In this document: piece by piece, positions 17,207 through 26,056 of the stretch
Position numbering within the stretch: position 1 is the first letter of the stretch
Layout: each line of letters opens with the position of its first letter
From: Parvularculaceae bacterium
Lineage (GTDB): Bacteria > Pseudomonadota > Alphaproteobacteria > Caulobacterales > Parvularculaceae
Length of the DNA: 64,000 nucleotides
Assembly (NCBI GenBank): GCA_021776475.1
Contig: JAJFFV010000005.1
Location: 682,001-746,000, forward strand
Reading direction: 5' to 3'
The notes under the pieces: generated by a model
What the model saw: only the letters and a program-made list of their open reading frames with translations
Told to the model about the DNA's origin: nothing
The model's database searches: none
Program-made: the position numbers and the translations under genes

Positions 17207-18460
17207 CTAATTTACAGAGGCTTGGGAAGGTGCGGCACCATCATCAGAAGCCGTTCGCTCGACAACCTCGATTTTCATGCCATCCGCCGCGCCGCGTATG
17301 GGCGACGTTATGACCTGTTCGCCAGGACTTAAGCCCGCTGTCAAAACTACCCGGTCACGATCTGATGATGCAACGGTCACCGTTCTGATCTCGATTTCCT
17401 TGTCCGCGGTGGCGACATAAACCTCATCTTCACCACGCAGAGCGCTTCGCGGCACGACAACACCAGAGTCAAGCGCGCGGCCGACGATCGCTGCGGTCAC
17501 AAACAGGCCTGAGGCAAGAGGCGTCCCATCATCCGCCCCGGCGCCATATGGATCAGCAACTTCAGCGTAAGCGAATAGAGCTCTTGTAGAAGGATCGTAG
17601 CCGCTATCTGTACGAACAATACGACCTTTCCATTCGTGTGGTCGTCCCGCGACAGTCGCGGTCAAGACAACTTCTGGCCCGGGTCGTTCAGCAGATTCGG
17701 CAAAACCCACTTCAAGACCCAACTGACCTAACTCGTTGTCAGTCAACGGCAGCGGTATTTCCATGGTTTGTACGGAGAAAATTTTTCCAAGATTGGTCCC
17801 GGGTGCAACATACTGGCCAACACCCGCTTCTTGTTCCCGTACACGCCCGTCAAACGGCGCTTTGAGCGTTGCCCGCTGGAACTGAAGTTCTGCTTCGCCG
17901 AGCGCTGCTTCCGCAGAGTTGATCATCGCACGTGCTTCTGCAACCTGCGGTTCGCGCAGTGCCAAGGAACTGGTTTCATTAAGGCCAAGTTCATCAGCCT
18001 CTTTTCGAGCCACTTCAGCTTCGGCTTCTTCACTTTGTAACCGGGTGCGGGACTGAGCGACATTCGCGCGCGCTTGCACGACTCGCAGTCGATACTCTTC
18101 CGGATCAATACGCAACAGCACATCACCCTTCCGGAACGCACCACCTTCGACAAACGAAGGCGAGACATAGACAATTTTGCCGGACACCTGAGGCACCAAA
18201 CTGATCTCTGTGCGCGATTTAACTTCCCCCTGAGTTTGGACTGAAAGACGGACGTTTTCTGACGAGGCCTCTGCCACCAAAACAGGTGCGGCCTTTACCG
18301 TCTCTTCCTTCTCGTCAGGTTTGGGTTTGAGGGCTCCCATGGCAAATGTCAGGCCGATGGCTCCGATCAGAACCAATGCGGGCAAACCGCCGACCAAAAT
18401 TCGACGCACTAACAGGCCAATATCTCGCGGCTTTCTCGCAAGCGTAGAACGGGTCTCCAT
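17207..18460 (-). CDS. RND periplasmic adaptor (HlyD/MFP family)
   Basis: About 417 residues: a short basic N-terminus, a membrane anchor (about 22-44), a barrel-sandwich half (LVPQVSGKIVYVSPSFVEGG), an alpha-helical hairpin of about 80 residues (RANVAQSRTRLQSEEAEAEV...), the second lipoyl half (LKAPFDGRVREQEAGVGQYV) and beta-barrel and membrane-proximal domains. It links the RND pump to an outer-membrane channel. Several starts are in frame (GTG 18532, ATG 18475, ATG 18460); 18460 is chosen because GGAG lies 9 nt upstream, while the ATG at 18475 has its purine box too close. The assignment to the family is secure, the exact start is not. Confidence 0.9.
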   Translation of the reverse strand: METRSTLARKPRDIGLLVRRILVGGLPALVLIGAIGLTFAMGALKPKPDEKEETVKAAPVLVAEASSENVRLSVQTQGEVKSRTEISLVPQVSGKIVYVSPSFVEGGAFRKGDVLLRIDPEEYRLRVVQARANVAQSRTRLQSEEAEAEVARKEADELGLNETSSLALREPQVAEARAMINSAEAALGEAELQFQRATLKAPFDGRVREQEAGVGQYVAPGTNLGKIFSVQTMEIPLPLTDNELGQLGLEVGFAESAERPGPEVVLTATVAGRPHEWKGRIVRTDSGYDPSTRALFAYAEVADPYGAGADDGTPLASGLFVTAAIVGRALDSGVVVPRSALRGEDEVYVATADKEIEIRTVTVASSDRDRVVLTAGLSPGEQVITSPIRGAADGMKIEVVERTASDDGAAPSQASVN

Positions 18461-18767
18461 CTTCAATGGCTCCATACTCCAATGCCGACAGCCGCCACGC
18501 CCTAAAAAGACGCTGTCAAAACGTAAGTTCACTCAAACCAGGTCCCAGAGTAGAAACAGATGCTTTTAAATCTGTTAACCAAGACGCCTCCGGTATGGAT
18601 TGCGAAATGCCTCCCTCGAATGACGTGAACACGTTCCACTGCTGACATGATCTCTCAGAAAACAAATTACAAGTCAGCAGGTTGAACTTGCGCCCAAATA
18701 CCGAGCGATTGCTACTCTGGCGCGATTAAATTTTGGCAATACAATGAATAAATGAGCGTGCGCAGCC
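18461..18767. other. Intergenic region upstream of the RND operon
   Basis: No credible gene is seen between the adaptor start and the sthA stop. There is a perfect 7-bp inverted repeat AACAGAT/ATCTGTT with an 8-nt spacer at 18555-18576, placed where an operator for the efflux operon could lie; a regulator gene for the pump was not found nearby. The promoter itself could not be picked out with confidence. Confidence 0.4.
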
Positions 18768-20231
18768 TCAAGCGACCATCTTGCCGCTCTCCATTTTATC
18801 GTCGCTGGCTTCATGACATAGCTGCGCATTTTCTTTACCTGAATGCTCCATCCGGTTCCAGGCGTCCAGCGCTGCAATTTTGTAAGCCTCTGCCAGAGTC
18901 GGATAGTTGAATATATTGTTGACGAAATAGTCGACCGTACCGCCCAAATTAAGGACAGCCTGACCGATATGGATGAGCTCAGTTGCGCCCTCTCCTAGAA
19001 TATGCACACCAAGAAGCCGGCGATCTTCGAGCGAGAAAAGCATTTTCATGATGCCATTGCTAATCCCCAGAATGTGCCCCCTTGAGGTTTCCCGAAACCG
19101 TGCAACCCCGCATTCATAGGGAATAGACTTTTTCTTTACCTCTTCCTCAGTCATACCAATCATCGAAATTTCCGGTACTGAATAGATACCATACGGAAAA
19201 TGTTCCGGCACGTTTGCAATAGGCGTACCGAAAGCATGGCAACAGGCGATTCTGCCCTGCTCCATCGAGGTTGAGGCAAGGCTTGGAAAACCAATTACAT
19301 CTCCTGCTGCATATATATTCGGAACTTCTGTCTGAAAACATTCGCGGTTTACAGTTAAGCGACCTCTATGGTCTGGCTCGAGATTGCATGCGGCAAGATT
19401 GAGATCATGCGTTGCTCCAAGGCGACCTGCTGCAAAGAGAACAACATCGGAATGAAGCACACGGCCATCTTCAAGCGTGGTGATGCAACCTGTATCTGAT
19501 CTCGCAATTTTTGCAGCCTTGGCGCCTAGGCGCATTTGTATACCGCGATCCCTGAGGTCATGAAGAAATTCTGCGATTATTTCCTGATCACTAAAATCGA
19601 GCATCGATTCACGCGGCTCGACAACGCTCACCCGAATGTCCAGCGCACTGAATATTGTCGCGTATTCGATCCCGATCACGCCCGCGCCGATCACAACGAT
19701 CGATTTCGGCAAATGCTCGATATTCAGAATATCGTCACTATCGAGAATATGAGTATCATCGAACGGGACATCATCTGGACGAAACGGTATTGTGCCGACA
19801 GTGATGATCGCCTTGTCAAAGGAAAAGTACTGTTGCTCACCGTTGTCACTGATAACTTCGATTTTGTGTTGCGATAAAAATTTGGCTTTGCCCCACACTG
19901 TATCAACACCGTTTCTTGCGAACTGGTGCTCAAGAACCTCTACTTCATGGTCAAGCGTTGCGAATAAACGCTGCTTCAGATCACCCGCCGAAATATTAGC
20001 TTTCACCTTATAATTTTGACCGTAGAAACCACGCTCGCGCCAACCGGAAAGGTTAAGAACCGTTTCGCGCAACGTCTTGCTGGGTATTGTGCCGGTATGA
20101 ACGGAAACACCGCCGACGCGCCTTCCTTTCTCAACAATAAGTACCGATTTACCGAGTTTGGCGGCCTGAATCGCCGCACGTCGGCCAGCCGGACCACTAC
20201 CGATTACCACAAGATCATACCGTACCGCCAT
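18768..20231 (-). CDS. sthA: Soluble pyridine nucleotide transhydrogenase (Si-specific)
   Basis: A 487-residue flavoprotein of the pyridine nucleotide-disulfide oxidoreductase family, moving hydride between NADPH and NAD+. The FAD-binding VIGSGPAGRRAA is at 9-20, the second dinucleotide fold IVVIGAGVIGIEYATIFSAL near 175-195, FAD contact YAAGDVIGFP near 311-320, and the C-terminal dimerisation domain ends with the HILGEGATELIHIGQ segment. In the active-site region GGVSVHTGTIPSK (40-52) both positions of the redox disulfide are replaced (Ser43 and Thr48), which fits a transhydrogenase and excludes lipoamide or mercuric reductase. About 20 residues after the family core (HSGKENAQLCHEASDDKM...) look like an added tail. 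It is transcribed alone. Confidence 0.88.
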   Translation of the reverse strand: MAVRYDLVVIGSGPAGRRAAIQAAKLGKSVLIVEKGRRVGGVSVHTGTIPSKTLRETVLNLSGWRERGFYGQNYKVKANISAGDLKQRLFATLDHEVEVLEHQFARNGVDTVWGKAKFLSQHKIEVISDNGEQQYFSFDKAIITVGTIPFRPDDVPFDDTHILDSDDILNIEHLPKSIVVIGAGVIGIEYATIFSALDIRVSVVEPRESMLDFSDQEIIAEFLHDLRDRGIQMRLGAKAAKIARSDTGCITTLEDGRVLHSDVVLFAAGRLGATHDLNLAACNLEPDHRGRLTVNRECFQTEVPNIYAAGDVIGFPSLASTSMEQGRIACCHAFGTPIANVPEHFPYGIYSVPEISMIGMTEEEVKKKSIPYECGVARFRETSRGHILGISNGIMKMLFSLEDRRLLGVHILGEGATELIHIGQAVLNLGGTVDYFVNNIFNYPTLAEAYKIAALDAWNRMEHSGKENAQLCHEASDDKMESGKMVA

Positions 20232-20321
20232 TTACCGGGCTCCCACTCAAACTGGAACTTATGGTTAATAGCTACTAATGGTTGAAATATGATTTATGCG
20301 CTACCTATGGGCGTTTTGTGA

Positions 20322-21488
20322 TCACAACGACGAGGTGTCTGTCTCTACGCCCAACATCACGCGGCCGACCATTTCATACATAACCGGAGCGATCATAATA
20401 TGCTGTGTCATCGTATGCGCATCGCGAAACCGCCGCTGCAGCTCATTGGACAAAAACACCGAATTGCCGCCACCAAGATCATAGGCTGTCCGACAAACGT
20501 CCGCACTCTTGCGGGTTGCATTTATGCAGGCAAGGCGCAAATCGGCGCGTAATTGAATATCAAGATTACCGGTTGTTTTCGCTGTTTCCCAGTTGCTGCT
20601 GGTACTCTCATACAAATAGGTCCGTGCGGAGCGCCACTCAGCTTCCGCTTTTGCAATTTCTGCCTGAACCAGCTGCCGGTTTGCCATCGATTTTGAAGAC
20701 CCCAGCCCCGTTTTGTGACTGGTAAGATCAATAATATTATCAAGGGCAGCGCGCGCGTTACCGATTGCAACAGAAGCAATACCAAGTGCCAACAGGCCAA
20801 AAACCGGAAAGGCATACAATGGTCCCTCCGCCACAGGATTATCTGTCAGGAATGAAACCGAGCGTTGCTTCGGCACGATTGCCTCTCGCACAGCTATATC
20901 ACCGGAACCGGTGCCCTTTAGGCCTGATGCATGCCATGTATCTATCAACTCTACATCCGCAGACGGAAAAATCATCATCCGCTGCTCAGGCCTACCATTC
21001 GATAATGTGCGTGGCTTGCCATCAGCCATAATTATGGCGCCACCGGAAAGCCAGTTGGCGTTTGCTGACCCGGAAGCCCAATGCCAGCAGCCTGAGACTC
21101 TATAATAAGATCCTTCATCCTGCGCTTTTCCCATCGGAGCAAAAACGCCGGCGAGAATAACTTCCGGGTCCGCGAAGATTTCCCTGGCAACAGACTTGTC
21201 AAGATAAGCGCCAACTAAGGCAGCCGTATCTGCAATCATCGTACACCAACCAACGCTGGCATCTCCCCTGCCTAATATCTGTAAGACTTTGCTGAAAGTT
21301 TGGGGGCTGACCTCAAGGCCACCAAGATATGAGGGCGTCAGTAACCTGAACAAACCCTTGATTGCTAGTTGGCGCGCAAGATCAGATGGAAGCCTTCTGG
21401 CTTCTTCTACCGCATAGCTTTTTTCGGTTAGAAGCGGCACAATGCCTTCTGCGACTGCAAAAATCTCGGTCGTTTTCTTTGTCGTCAT
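20322..21488 (-). CDS. Acyl-CoA dehydrogenase-like flavoprotein (HsaA/DszC-type monooxygenase group)
   Basis: A 388-residue protein with the acyl-CoA dehydrogenase fold: N-terminal helices (about 10-110), a beta domain with WHWASGSANANW (about 135-147) and WHASGLKGTGSGDIAV (about 185-200), and the C-terminal helical bundle. The GSGS-type loop and lack of a clear catalytic Glu suggest the flavin-dependent monooxygenase subgroup (HsaA, DszC, nitroalkane oxidase relatives) instead of a beta-oxidation enzyme. Those need a flavin reductase, which is not next to it. The ATG at 21488 has GGGGAG 5 nt upstream; a GTG two codons earlier is less likely. The substrate is unknown. It stands 27 bp after the regulator gene on the same strand. 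Confidence 0.8.
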   Translation of the reverse strand: MTTKKTTEIFAVAEGIVPLLTEKSYAVEEARRLPSDLARQLAIKGLFRLLTPSYLGGLEVSPQTFSKVLQILGRGDASVGWCTMIADTAALVGAYLDKSVAREIFADPEVILAGVFAPMGKAQDEGSYYRVSGCWHWASGSANANWLSGGAIIMADGKPRTLSNGRPEQRMMIFPSADVELIDTWHASGLKGTGSGDIAVREAIVPKQRSVSFLTDNPVAEGPLYAFPVFGLLALGIASVAIGNARAALDNIIDLTSHKTGLGSSKSMANRQLVQAEIAKAEAEWRSARTYLYESTSSNWETAKTTGNLDIQLRADLRLACINATRKSADVCRTAYDLGGGNSVFLSNELQRRFRDAHTMTQHIMIAPVMYEMVGRVMLGVETDTSSL

Positions 21489-21515
21489 GGACACTCCCCA
21501 TCTGTCGCGGCTGGT

Positions 21516-21833
21516 TTAATCAGAATTCTGACCGTGCCTTCGATCAAGCACAAGCCGATAACCTTGATGAGGCTCGCTTCTCAAAAACCTAGCGACACGA
21601 GCTATCGTCGTCGTACTGACCCCTGTCTCCCGGTGTATTTCACGGTATGAGAGGTCTGTGTCTTGTAGGAGTTTTGCAACATGCCAGCGCTCTGAAAGCA
21701 CGTGAATCTCTGCTGGCGTACACAGGTCACCTAGAAACCGTCTGACCTCATCAGGTGTTTTCAGCACCATAAAAGCGTTACAAAGCGCCTTATCATGCTC
21801 TGACGGATCACGTTGCTTTCGCCCGGGGGACAT
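21516..21833 (-). CDS. TrpR/YerC-family DNA-binding regulator
   Basis: A 105-residue TrpR-like protein. The core is TPAEIHVLSERWHVAKLLQDTDLSYREIHRETGVSTTTIARVARFL (about 39-83; quoted here as key parts TPAEIHVL, SYREIHRETGVS and TTIARVARFL), the tandem helix-turn-helix of YerC/YecD-type regulators. It may control itself, the acyl-CoA-dehydrogenase-like gene 27 bp downstream, or the divergent TPR gene. YerC members are usually of unknown ligand; there is no evidence here for tryptophan control. The divergent promoter region of about 190 bp lies upstream. Confidence 0.85.
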   Translation of the reverse strand: MSPGRKQRDPSEHDKALCNAFMVLKTPDEVRRFLGDLCTPAEIHVLSERWHVAKLLQDTDLSYREIHRETGVSTTTIARVARFLRSEPHQGYRLVLDRRHGQNSD

Positions 21834-22024
21834 ACCACAACCCTTTTTTGCTTAATGTTGTATCAGTGCGTTAATACAGCAACCCGTTTGAAAGCAAGAA
21901 AATAGTTCAACCGTTAATCACTTATTGCCCGGATATGTTCTTGTCGTTTGCACTTGAAAATTGACCCGTAGTATTGTTGTGCCGGCACGGCTGCGCAAAG
22001 AGCGCGCTGTACATCGGGGGAGTT

Positions 22025-24367
22025 ATGGCAGAAAAAAACATTAAGGGCGCTCCTGAACCAAAAAGCATCACCAGAGATGTCGATGCCTTGCGCAAAAATC
22101 TGGACGTCGACAGCAAGTATCAAAGCGCTGTCCACAGGCTAACACCGGTCATCATACTCCTGTTTATTCTCGCGGCCGGTTCGCTGTTCTTTCGGCAGAA
22201 AGGAGCAGCCGGCTCAATCTTGATTTTTAGTGATGGTGTCAGTTCAGAAAGTCTGGAACCAGCTCAGGGCTGGATTGGCGACGCCATGGAGCAAGCGCTG
22301 GACGCTTATCTCGACGTCGGGGAACAGATTCAAATAATTAATCAAGCAGCTGCAGCGGAACTAACAACGAAACTTGGTGCCCAATGGATCGTATCAGGAA
22401 CGATTTCCAGCGCTACCGAGACCACTGACGCTATCGTGCTTGAACTTGAACTTCAATCCATCGATATGCCAGGAAGATTGTTTCAAGCACAACTGACCGG
22501 CGTGCCTGCGGGTCTGAATGATTTGTCGGCCCGCGCGTCAGCTCAAGTATTGGCGTGGCTTGAACAGCAGCCACTGTCCACGGTTCAACTGGCTGAAGCC
22601 GAGGCCGAGTTGCCGGTCCCAGGCCCGGCACAGATCGCGTTTGCCGAGGGTACACGCGCTCTTTCGCACTTTGAAGCGAGACTGGCCGTTGAAAAATTTG
22701 AGGCAGCACTGGTGGCCGGCGGTGATCACCCGGTAGTGCATTCCCGGCTTGCCCAAGCCTGGACTCAACTTGGTTACAGTGGAAAAGCCCGACAAGCAGC
22801 GGCGCGCGCCTTTGAAATGCGTTCGGACTTGTCGCGTGAATCTCAACTCGAAATTGAGGGTCAGTTCCGCTTAACGCAAGCCGAATGGGCCCGAGCTGCG
22901 GAAGTTTTCAACGCCCTTAAGGAATTTCATCCAAACGATATGTCGTATCGCCTACAGCTTGCCGAAGCACAGCTGAACTCAAGTGATCTAGATGAAGTTT
23001 CGCAAAATATCACTGATATGCGGGCGCTACCTGCTCCGTATCGGGAAGACCCAAGGATTGACTTAGTTGAATCAAGCTATTGGCATCAAAAAGGCAACTA
23101 CGAAGAGAGCTCGGCAATAGCGGACAAGGCGGTCGTAAAAGCTAGAGACTCTGAAGATTTAGCTATCTTGGCATTAGCACTAATTGCAGCCGTCAACAGC
23201 GAAAGCAGTAACAAAACTGAGTATCTGGCGGAGGCCGAGAGCCTGTTTCCAATTCTCAACAATCCCAGATACCAGTCCGCCGTCTTGTCAGAAATTGCCA
23301 AGCAGGAGCGATATGACGGTCGGATAGACCCCGCTAAAGAGTACTACCGTCAGGCATTGGCGGTTGCCCAAAGCATCGGTGATGAACCACAAGTCGCGGA
23401 TGCGAAGAACGGCCTCTCAATCGCATTGGATCTCGAGGGTCAACTATCCAACGGTCTGGCCCTCAAACAAGAGGTCATGAACTATTATGCCGTGCGGGGA
23501 ATAAAGGCTCGGCACTCTATCATGTTGGAAAACATAGGTATCTCGTTGTTCAAAATGGGCCGCCTTTCCGAGGCGGAACAAAGTTTCGATGAAGCCCTGG
23601 AGATTTTCTCGGTCGTTGATGATTCAATCGGTATTGCGTGGGCACCTTATCACCGCTCCCGTCTGAGATCGCGCGCCGGCGACTTAATCAATGCTGCTCA
23701 GTTAGCGGATGAAGCCGTCGCCAATTCGGTGGACAATCCGGAAGGATCTCTTGAGCTCAACGCACAGTTTGAAGTTGCCCAGATTCTGTTTCATCAAGGG
23801 AGAATTGATGAAGCGAAGACAATGTTCACGGCGCTTGAACAGTCCTTTGAAGAAATTGAAAACTCAATCAGTACTGGCGAATCCGCACATATGCTGGCGC
23901 GAATCGCACTGCGTCGGGGTGAGTATAGCATTGCTCGCGAAAAACTTGAGAAGGCCGCAAAGATTTATGCCGATTCTGACACTGGATACTACGCCCTTGA
24001 CGCACTCATAACACGCGCGGATTTGGCCTTCGTGAATTTTGACAATGACTTTGAATCAGCGTGCGGCGCCCTGGCACCACTGGCGAGAAAGGTGGAACAC
24101 GCACTTATTGGTCTGCGTGCGCAGCTTCGGCTGACCCGTTGTCTCACGCCGATCAGCGCCCAATCGACGTCTGAGGCAATCGCCGCCACTAGGCTTGTCG
24201 AAGATCGTGCCAGAGATCTTGGGCTATTTGAACCGCTGTTAGAAGCAAGTATGATTCGAACCCAGATCTTCGAAAGCTCGGGACAAGTTGCTGAGGCAAG
24301 CAAGGAACGTGAAAGGCTGCTGAGCCTTGCCGCCAGCAAAGGCTGGTCAATGGATTGGACACTTTGA
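22025..24367 (+). CDS. Membrane-anchored TPR protein (CadC-type sensor tail without HTH)
   Basis: A 780-residue protein: about 39 polar residues, one membrane helix at 40-56, a small alpha/beta region (about 62-170, GSILIFSDGVSS..., QWIVSGTISS) like the TolB-N/FlgO-like domain of CadC-type and adenylate-cyclase-associated proteins, then TPR-like helices to the end (for example YSGKARQAAARAFEMR, GRLSEAEQSFDEALEIF, GDLINAAQLADEAV, GRIDEAKTMFTALEQ). It looks like the membrane and sensory half of a CadC-like regulator without the winged-helix DNA-binding domain. ATG 22025 is preceded by GGGGGAG; a longer frame from 21974 lacks such a site. Function unknown. Confidence 0.78.
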   Translation: MAEKNIKGAPEPKSITRDVDALRKNLDVDSKYQSAVHRLTPVIILLFILAAGSLFFRQKGAAGSILIFSDGVSSESLEPAQGWIGDAMEQALDAYLDVGEQIQIINQAAAAELTTKLGAQWIVSGTISSATETTDAIVLELELQSIDMPGRLFQAQLTGVPAGLNDLSARASAQVLAWLEQQPLSTVQLAEAEAELPVPGPAQIAFAEGTRALSHFEARLAVEKFEAALVAGGDHPVVHSRLAQAWTQLGYSGKARQAAARAFEMRSDLSRESQLEIEGQFRLTQAEWARAAEVFNALKEFHPNDMSYRLQLAEAQLNSSDLDEVSQNITDMRALPAPYREDPRIDLVESSYWHQKGNYEESSAIADKAVVKARDSEDLAILALALIAAVNSESSNKTEYLAEAESLFPILNNPRYQSAVLSEIAKQERYDGRIDPAKEYYRQALAVAQSIGDEPQVADAKNGLSIALDLEGQLSNGLALKQEVMNYYAVRGIKARHSIMLENIGISLFKMGRLSEAEQSFDEALEIFSVVDDSIGIAWAPYHRSRLRSRAGDLINAAQLADEAVANSVDNPEGSLELNAQFEVAQILFHQGRIDEAKTMFTALEQSFEEIENSISTGESAHMLARIALRRGEYSIAREKLEKAAKIYADSDTGYYALDALITRADLAFVNFDNDFESACGALAPLARKVEHALIGLRAQLRLTRCLTPISAQSTSEAIAATRLVEDRARDLGLFEPLLEASMIRTQIFESSGQVAEASKERERLLSLAASKGWSMDWTL

Positions 24368-24536
24368 ATTTGGCGACTACAGATGGATCGTTTGCCAGAG
24401 AGCAAATCGTATTCCCGCACAGCACACCATCGATCAACCAAGTGTACACATTTCAGCCTATCGAAGAGATCAAGATCGCAGAGCAAGGGTTCGCCCTTCG
24501 TGCCAAAACCATCTATATAAAATTTGTGAGGTGAGC

Positions 24537-24815
24537 ATGAAAACAACTTTGATTATTATGTCGGCTATCACCGCGTTTGCGGTTATCGGCCATTCAGTAG
24601 CGGCCGGAAATACGGAAAACGTTGCCAATCCAACAGTGGTCACAACTGCGGCAACTTGCAGTGCCGCTCAGTTATCCGAAAACTGTTCCTATAGTGAAAT
24701 TGCACTGAAAGTTTGCAAAACATTGGGATTTGACCGGGCGGCCGGAATGTTTATCGAAGATCCCTATGTTGCGCCAGACAAACCTGTTCAGAAACTTATC
24801 TCGTGCACTAACTGA
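24537..24815 (+). CDS. Small secreted protein with four cysteines
   Basis: A 92-residue protein with a signal peptide MKTTLIIMSAITAFAVIG.. cleaved near SVAAG-N (about 23). The mature part has four cysteines (ATCSAAQLSENC and KVCKTLGF, plus a C-terminal SCTN), likely two disulfides. GAGGTGAGC precedes the ATG. A longer frame exists upstream but has no good site and would bury the signal peptide. No family is recognised. It follows the TPR gene by about 170 bp. Confidence 0.65.
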   Translation: MKTTLIIMSAITAFAVIGHSVAAGNTENVANPTVVTTAATCSAAQLSENCSYSEIALKVCKTLGFDRAAGMFIEDPYVAPDKPVQKLISCTN

Positions 24816-24832
24816 ATGAGCTGACAGCTGAT

Positions 24833-24878
24833 GCGCGCCAAGAACACCATGTTGTGGATTGCATTTGCGCGCCTTTTT
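24833..24878 (+). terminator. Possible rho-independent terminator after the small secreted gene
   Basis: GCGCGC at 24833-24838 can pair with GCGCGC at 24867-24872, followed by CTTTTT. The loop is long (28 nt) and holds a weak inner CCA/TGG pair, so the hairpin is only moderately convincing. Its place, just after the stop at 24815, fits termination. Confidence 0.35.
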
Positions 24879-24975
24879 CGCCGTTCGAAGGGTTAGGAAT
24901 TTCAATAATTGGCAACTCAACGGTTGCGCTTTATGAACGCACGGCCTATTGTACAGACAACCAGGGGGTGGCGGA

Positions 24976-25437
24976 TTGAGTATTCACAAAGACCAGGACC
25001 GAATTGAAAAGATCGTCCACCTTGCAGCGCCTGTCGCGCGGGTCTGGACGGCCATTACAGATCACCAAGAATTTGGTGAGTGGTTTCGAGTTCGACTTGA
25101 TAACCCGTTCAAAGTTGGGACGACAACCACCGGGAATATCACCTATCCAGGCCACGAAGATATGAAATGGCTGTCGGTGACCGAACAAATGGATCAACAG
25201 CGCTTGTTTGCCTTTTCCTGGCCACCAAGTGCCATTGATCCTGACACAGAGTACGATACAGAAGCGAAAGTACGGGTCGAGTTTCGGCTAGAGCCGACAG
25301 AGTTAGGCACACGTCTCACCATTACGGAAACGGGCTTTCAACAATTTCCAGAAGCAAAACGACTGGAAGTGCTGCGTTCAAACGCAGAAGGTTGGGACAT
25401 TCAGGCCAAAAACGTCGCCGCCCATGTCGAAGGTTAG
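24976..25437 (+). CDS. SRPBCC (AHSA1/activator of Hsp90-like) protein
   Basis: A 153-residue START/SRPBCC fold protein: RIEKIVHLAAPVARVWTAITDHQEFGEWF at the N-terminus is the family signature (its two halves being IEKIVHLAAPVARVW and ITDHQEFGEWF), and the last part has FRLEPTELGTRLTITETGF and a long C-terminal helix. Such proteins bind hydrophobic ligands and are very often encoded with an ArsR-type regulator, as here, where the next gene overlaps by 14 nt. A TTG at 24976 with AGGGGGT upstream is the likely start; another TTG at 24949 lacks one. The ligand is unknown. Confidence 0.85.
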   Translation: MSIHKDQDRIEKIVHLAAPVARVWTAITDHQEFGEWFRVRLDNPFKVGTTTTGNITYPGHEDMKWLSVTEQMDQQRLFAFSWPPSAIDPDTEYDTEAKVRVEFRLEPTELGTRLTITETGFQQFPEAKRLEVLRSNAEGWDIQAKNVAAHVEG

Positions 25438-25753
25438 CGCCGCTATTGGTTCTGCCCCGGTGTTTGCAGCTCTTGGCGACATTACCCGCCTCGAGCTTGT
25501 TTCTCGCCTTAGTGACGGGAAGCATTACTCTATTGTGCAGCTGGCGGATGGTCTCAATCTGACGCGCCAGGGTGTCACCAAACACCTGCATGTACTGAAA
25601 CAAGCCGGCATGGTCTCTTGCAAGCGTATCGGAAGGGAAAGCAGATTTACCATCAGCCCCGATCCTATCGCGAAAGCCAGAGACTACTTGACCCGCGCTT
25701 CCGCACAGTGGGACGAGGCGATCGAGCGATTGAAAACATCCGTCGAGGAATGA
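25424..25753 (+). CDS. ArsR-family winged-helix regulator
   Basis: A 109-residue ArsR/SmtB-fold regulator: FAALGDITRLELVSRL (14-29), the recognition helix in LADGLNLTRQGVTKHLHVLKQAGMV (parts LADGLNLTRQ and VTKHLHVLKQAG, about 41-64), and the beta-wing CKRIGRESRFTISP (66-79). There are no metal-binding cysteines of the ELCVCDL type, so it belongs to the metal-free group usually paired with SRPBCC proteins. It overlaps the upstream gene and is probably autoregulatory. Confidence 0.88.
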   Translation: MSKVSAAIGSAPVFAALGDITRLELVSRLSDGKHYSIVQLADGLNLTRQGVTKHLHVLKQAGMVSCKRIGRESRFTISPDPIAKARDYLTRASAQWDEAIERLKTSVEE

Positions 25754-26056
25754 TGCAGCAAACAAGAGTTTTGCTTGCTGCCGCGCGCCACTGGTACCGT
25801 CGTGTTTTAGAAGTGATATGCTTTGCATAAATTGAGATATTTGTTAGGATGGATTTACACTACGAGCGAGCCAATCCAGCGCAGTCAGATTGTTTCGAGC
25901 GCCCTTCTTGCGAGTTGTTGGAAAAGGGCTCGATCACTTAGGTCCGATTGTGAACTTCGGCTTCTTCATGAAATTCTCCTTTTCTCATACAGGAGATCAT
26001 AAACGGAAAATCCCCGTTTTAATTGGCCGATTTATCAAGCAGTCGATTGATTAAAA
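25754..26056. other. Intergenic region at the left edge of the A+T-rich region
   Basis: No gene is seen. A 6-bp inverted repeat AAACGG/CCGTTT (26001-26006 and 26014-26019) lies about 40 nt past the stop of the minus-strand oxidoreductase and could be a weak terminator. The G+C content visibly drops to the right of this stretch. No copy of the tRNA-Thr 3' end was noticed here, so an attachment site is not shown. Confidence 0.4.

Noticed and set aside
21859-21878. TGTAT/ATACA inverted repeat upstream of the TrpR/YerC gene
   Set aside because: Only five base pairs with a 10-nt spacer; too weak to call an operator.
25322-25828. A 168-codon minus-strand frame across the SRPBCC/ArsR genes
   Set aside because: Opposite two clear genes; no support.
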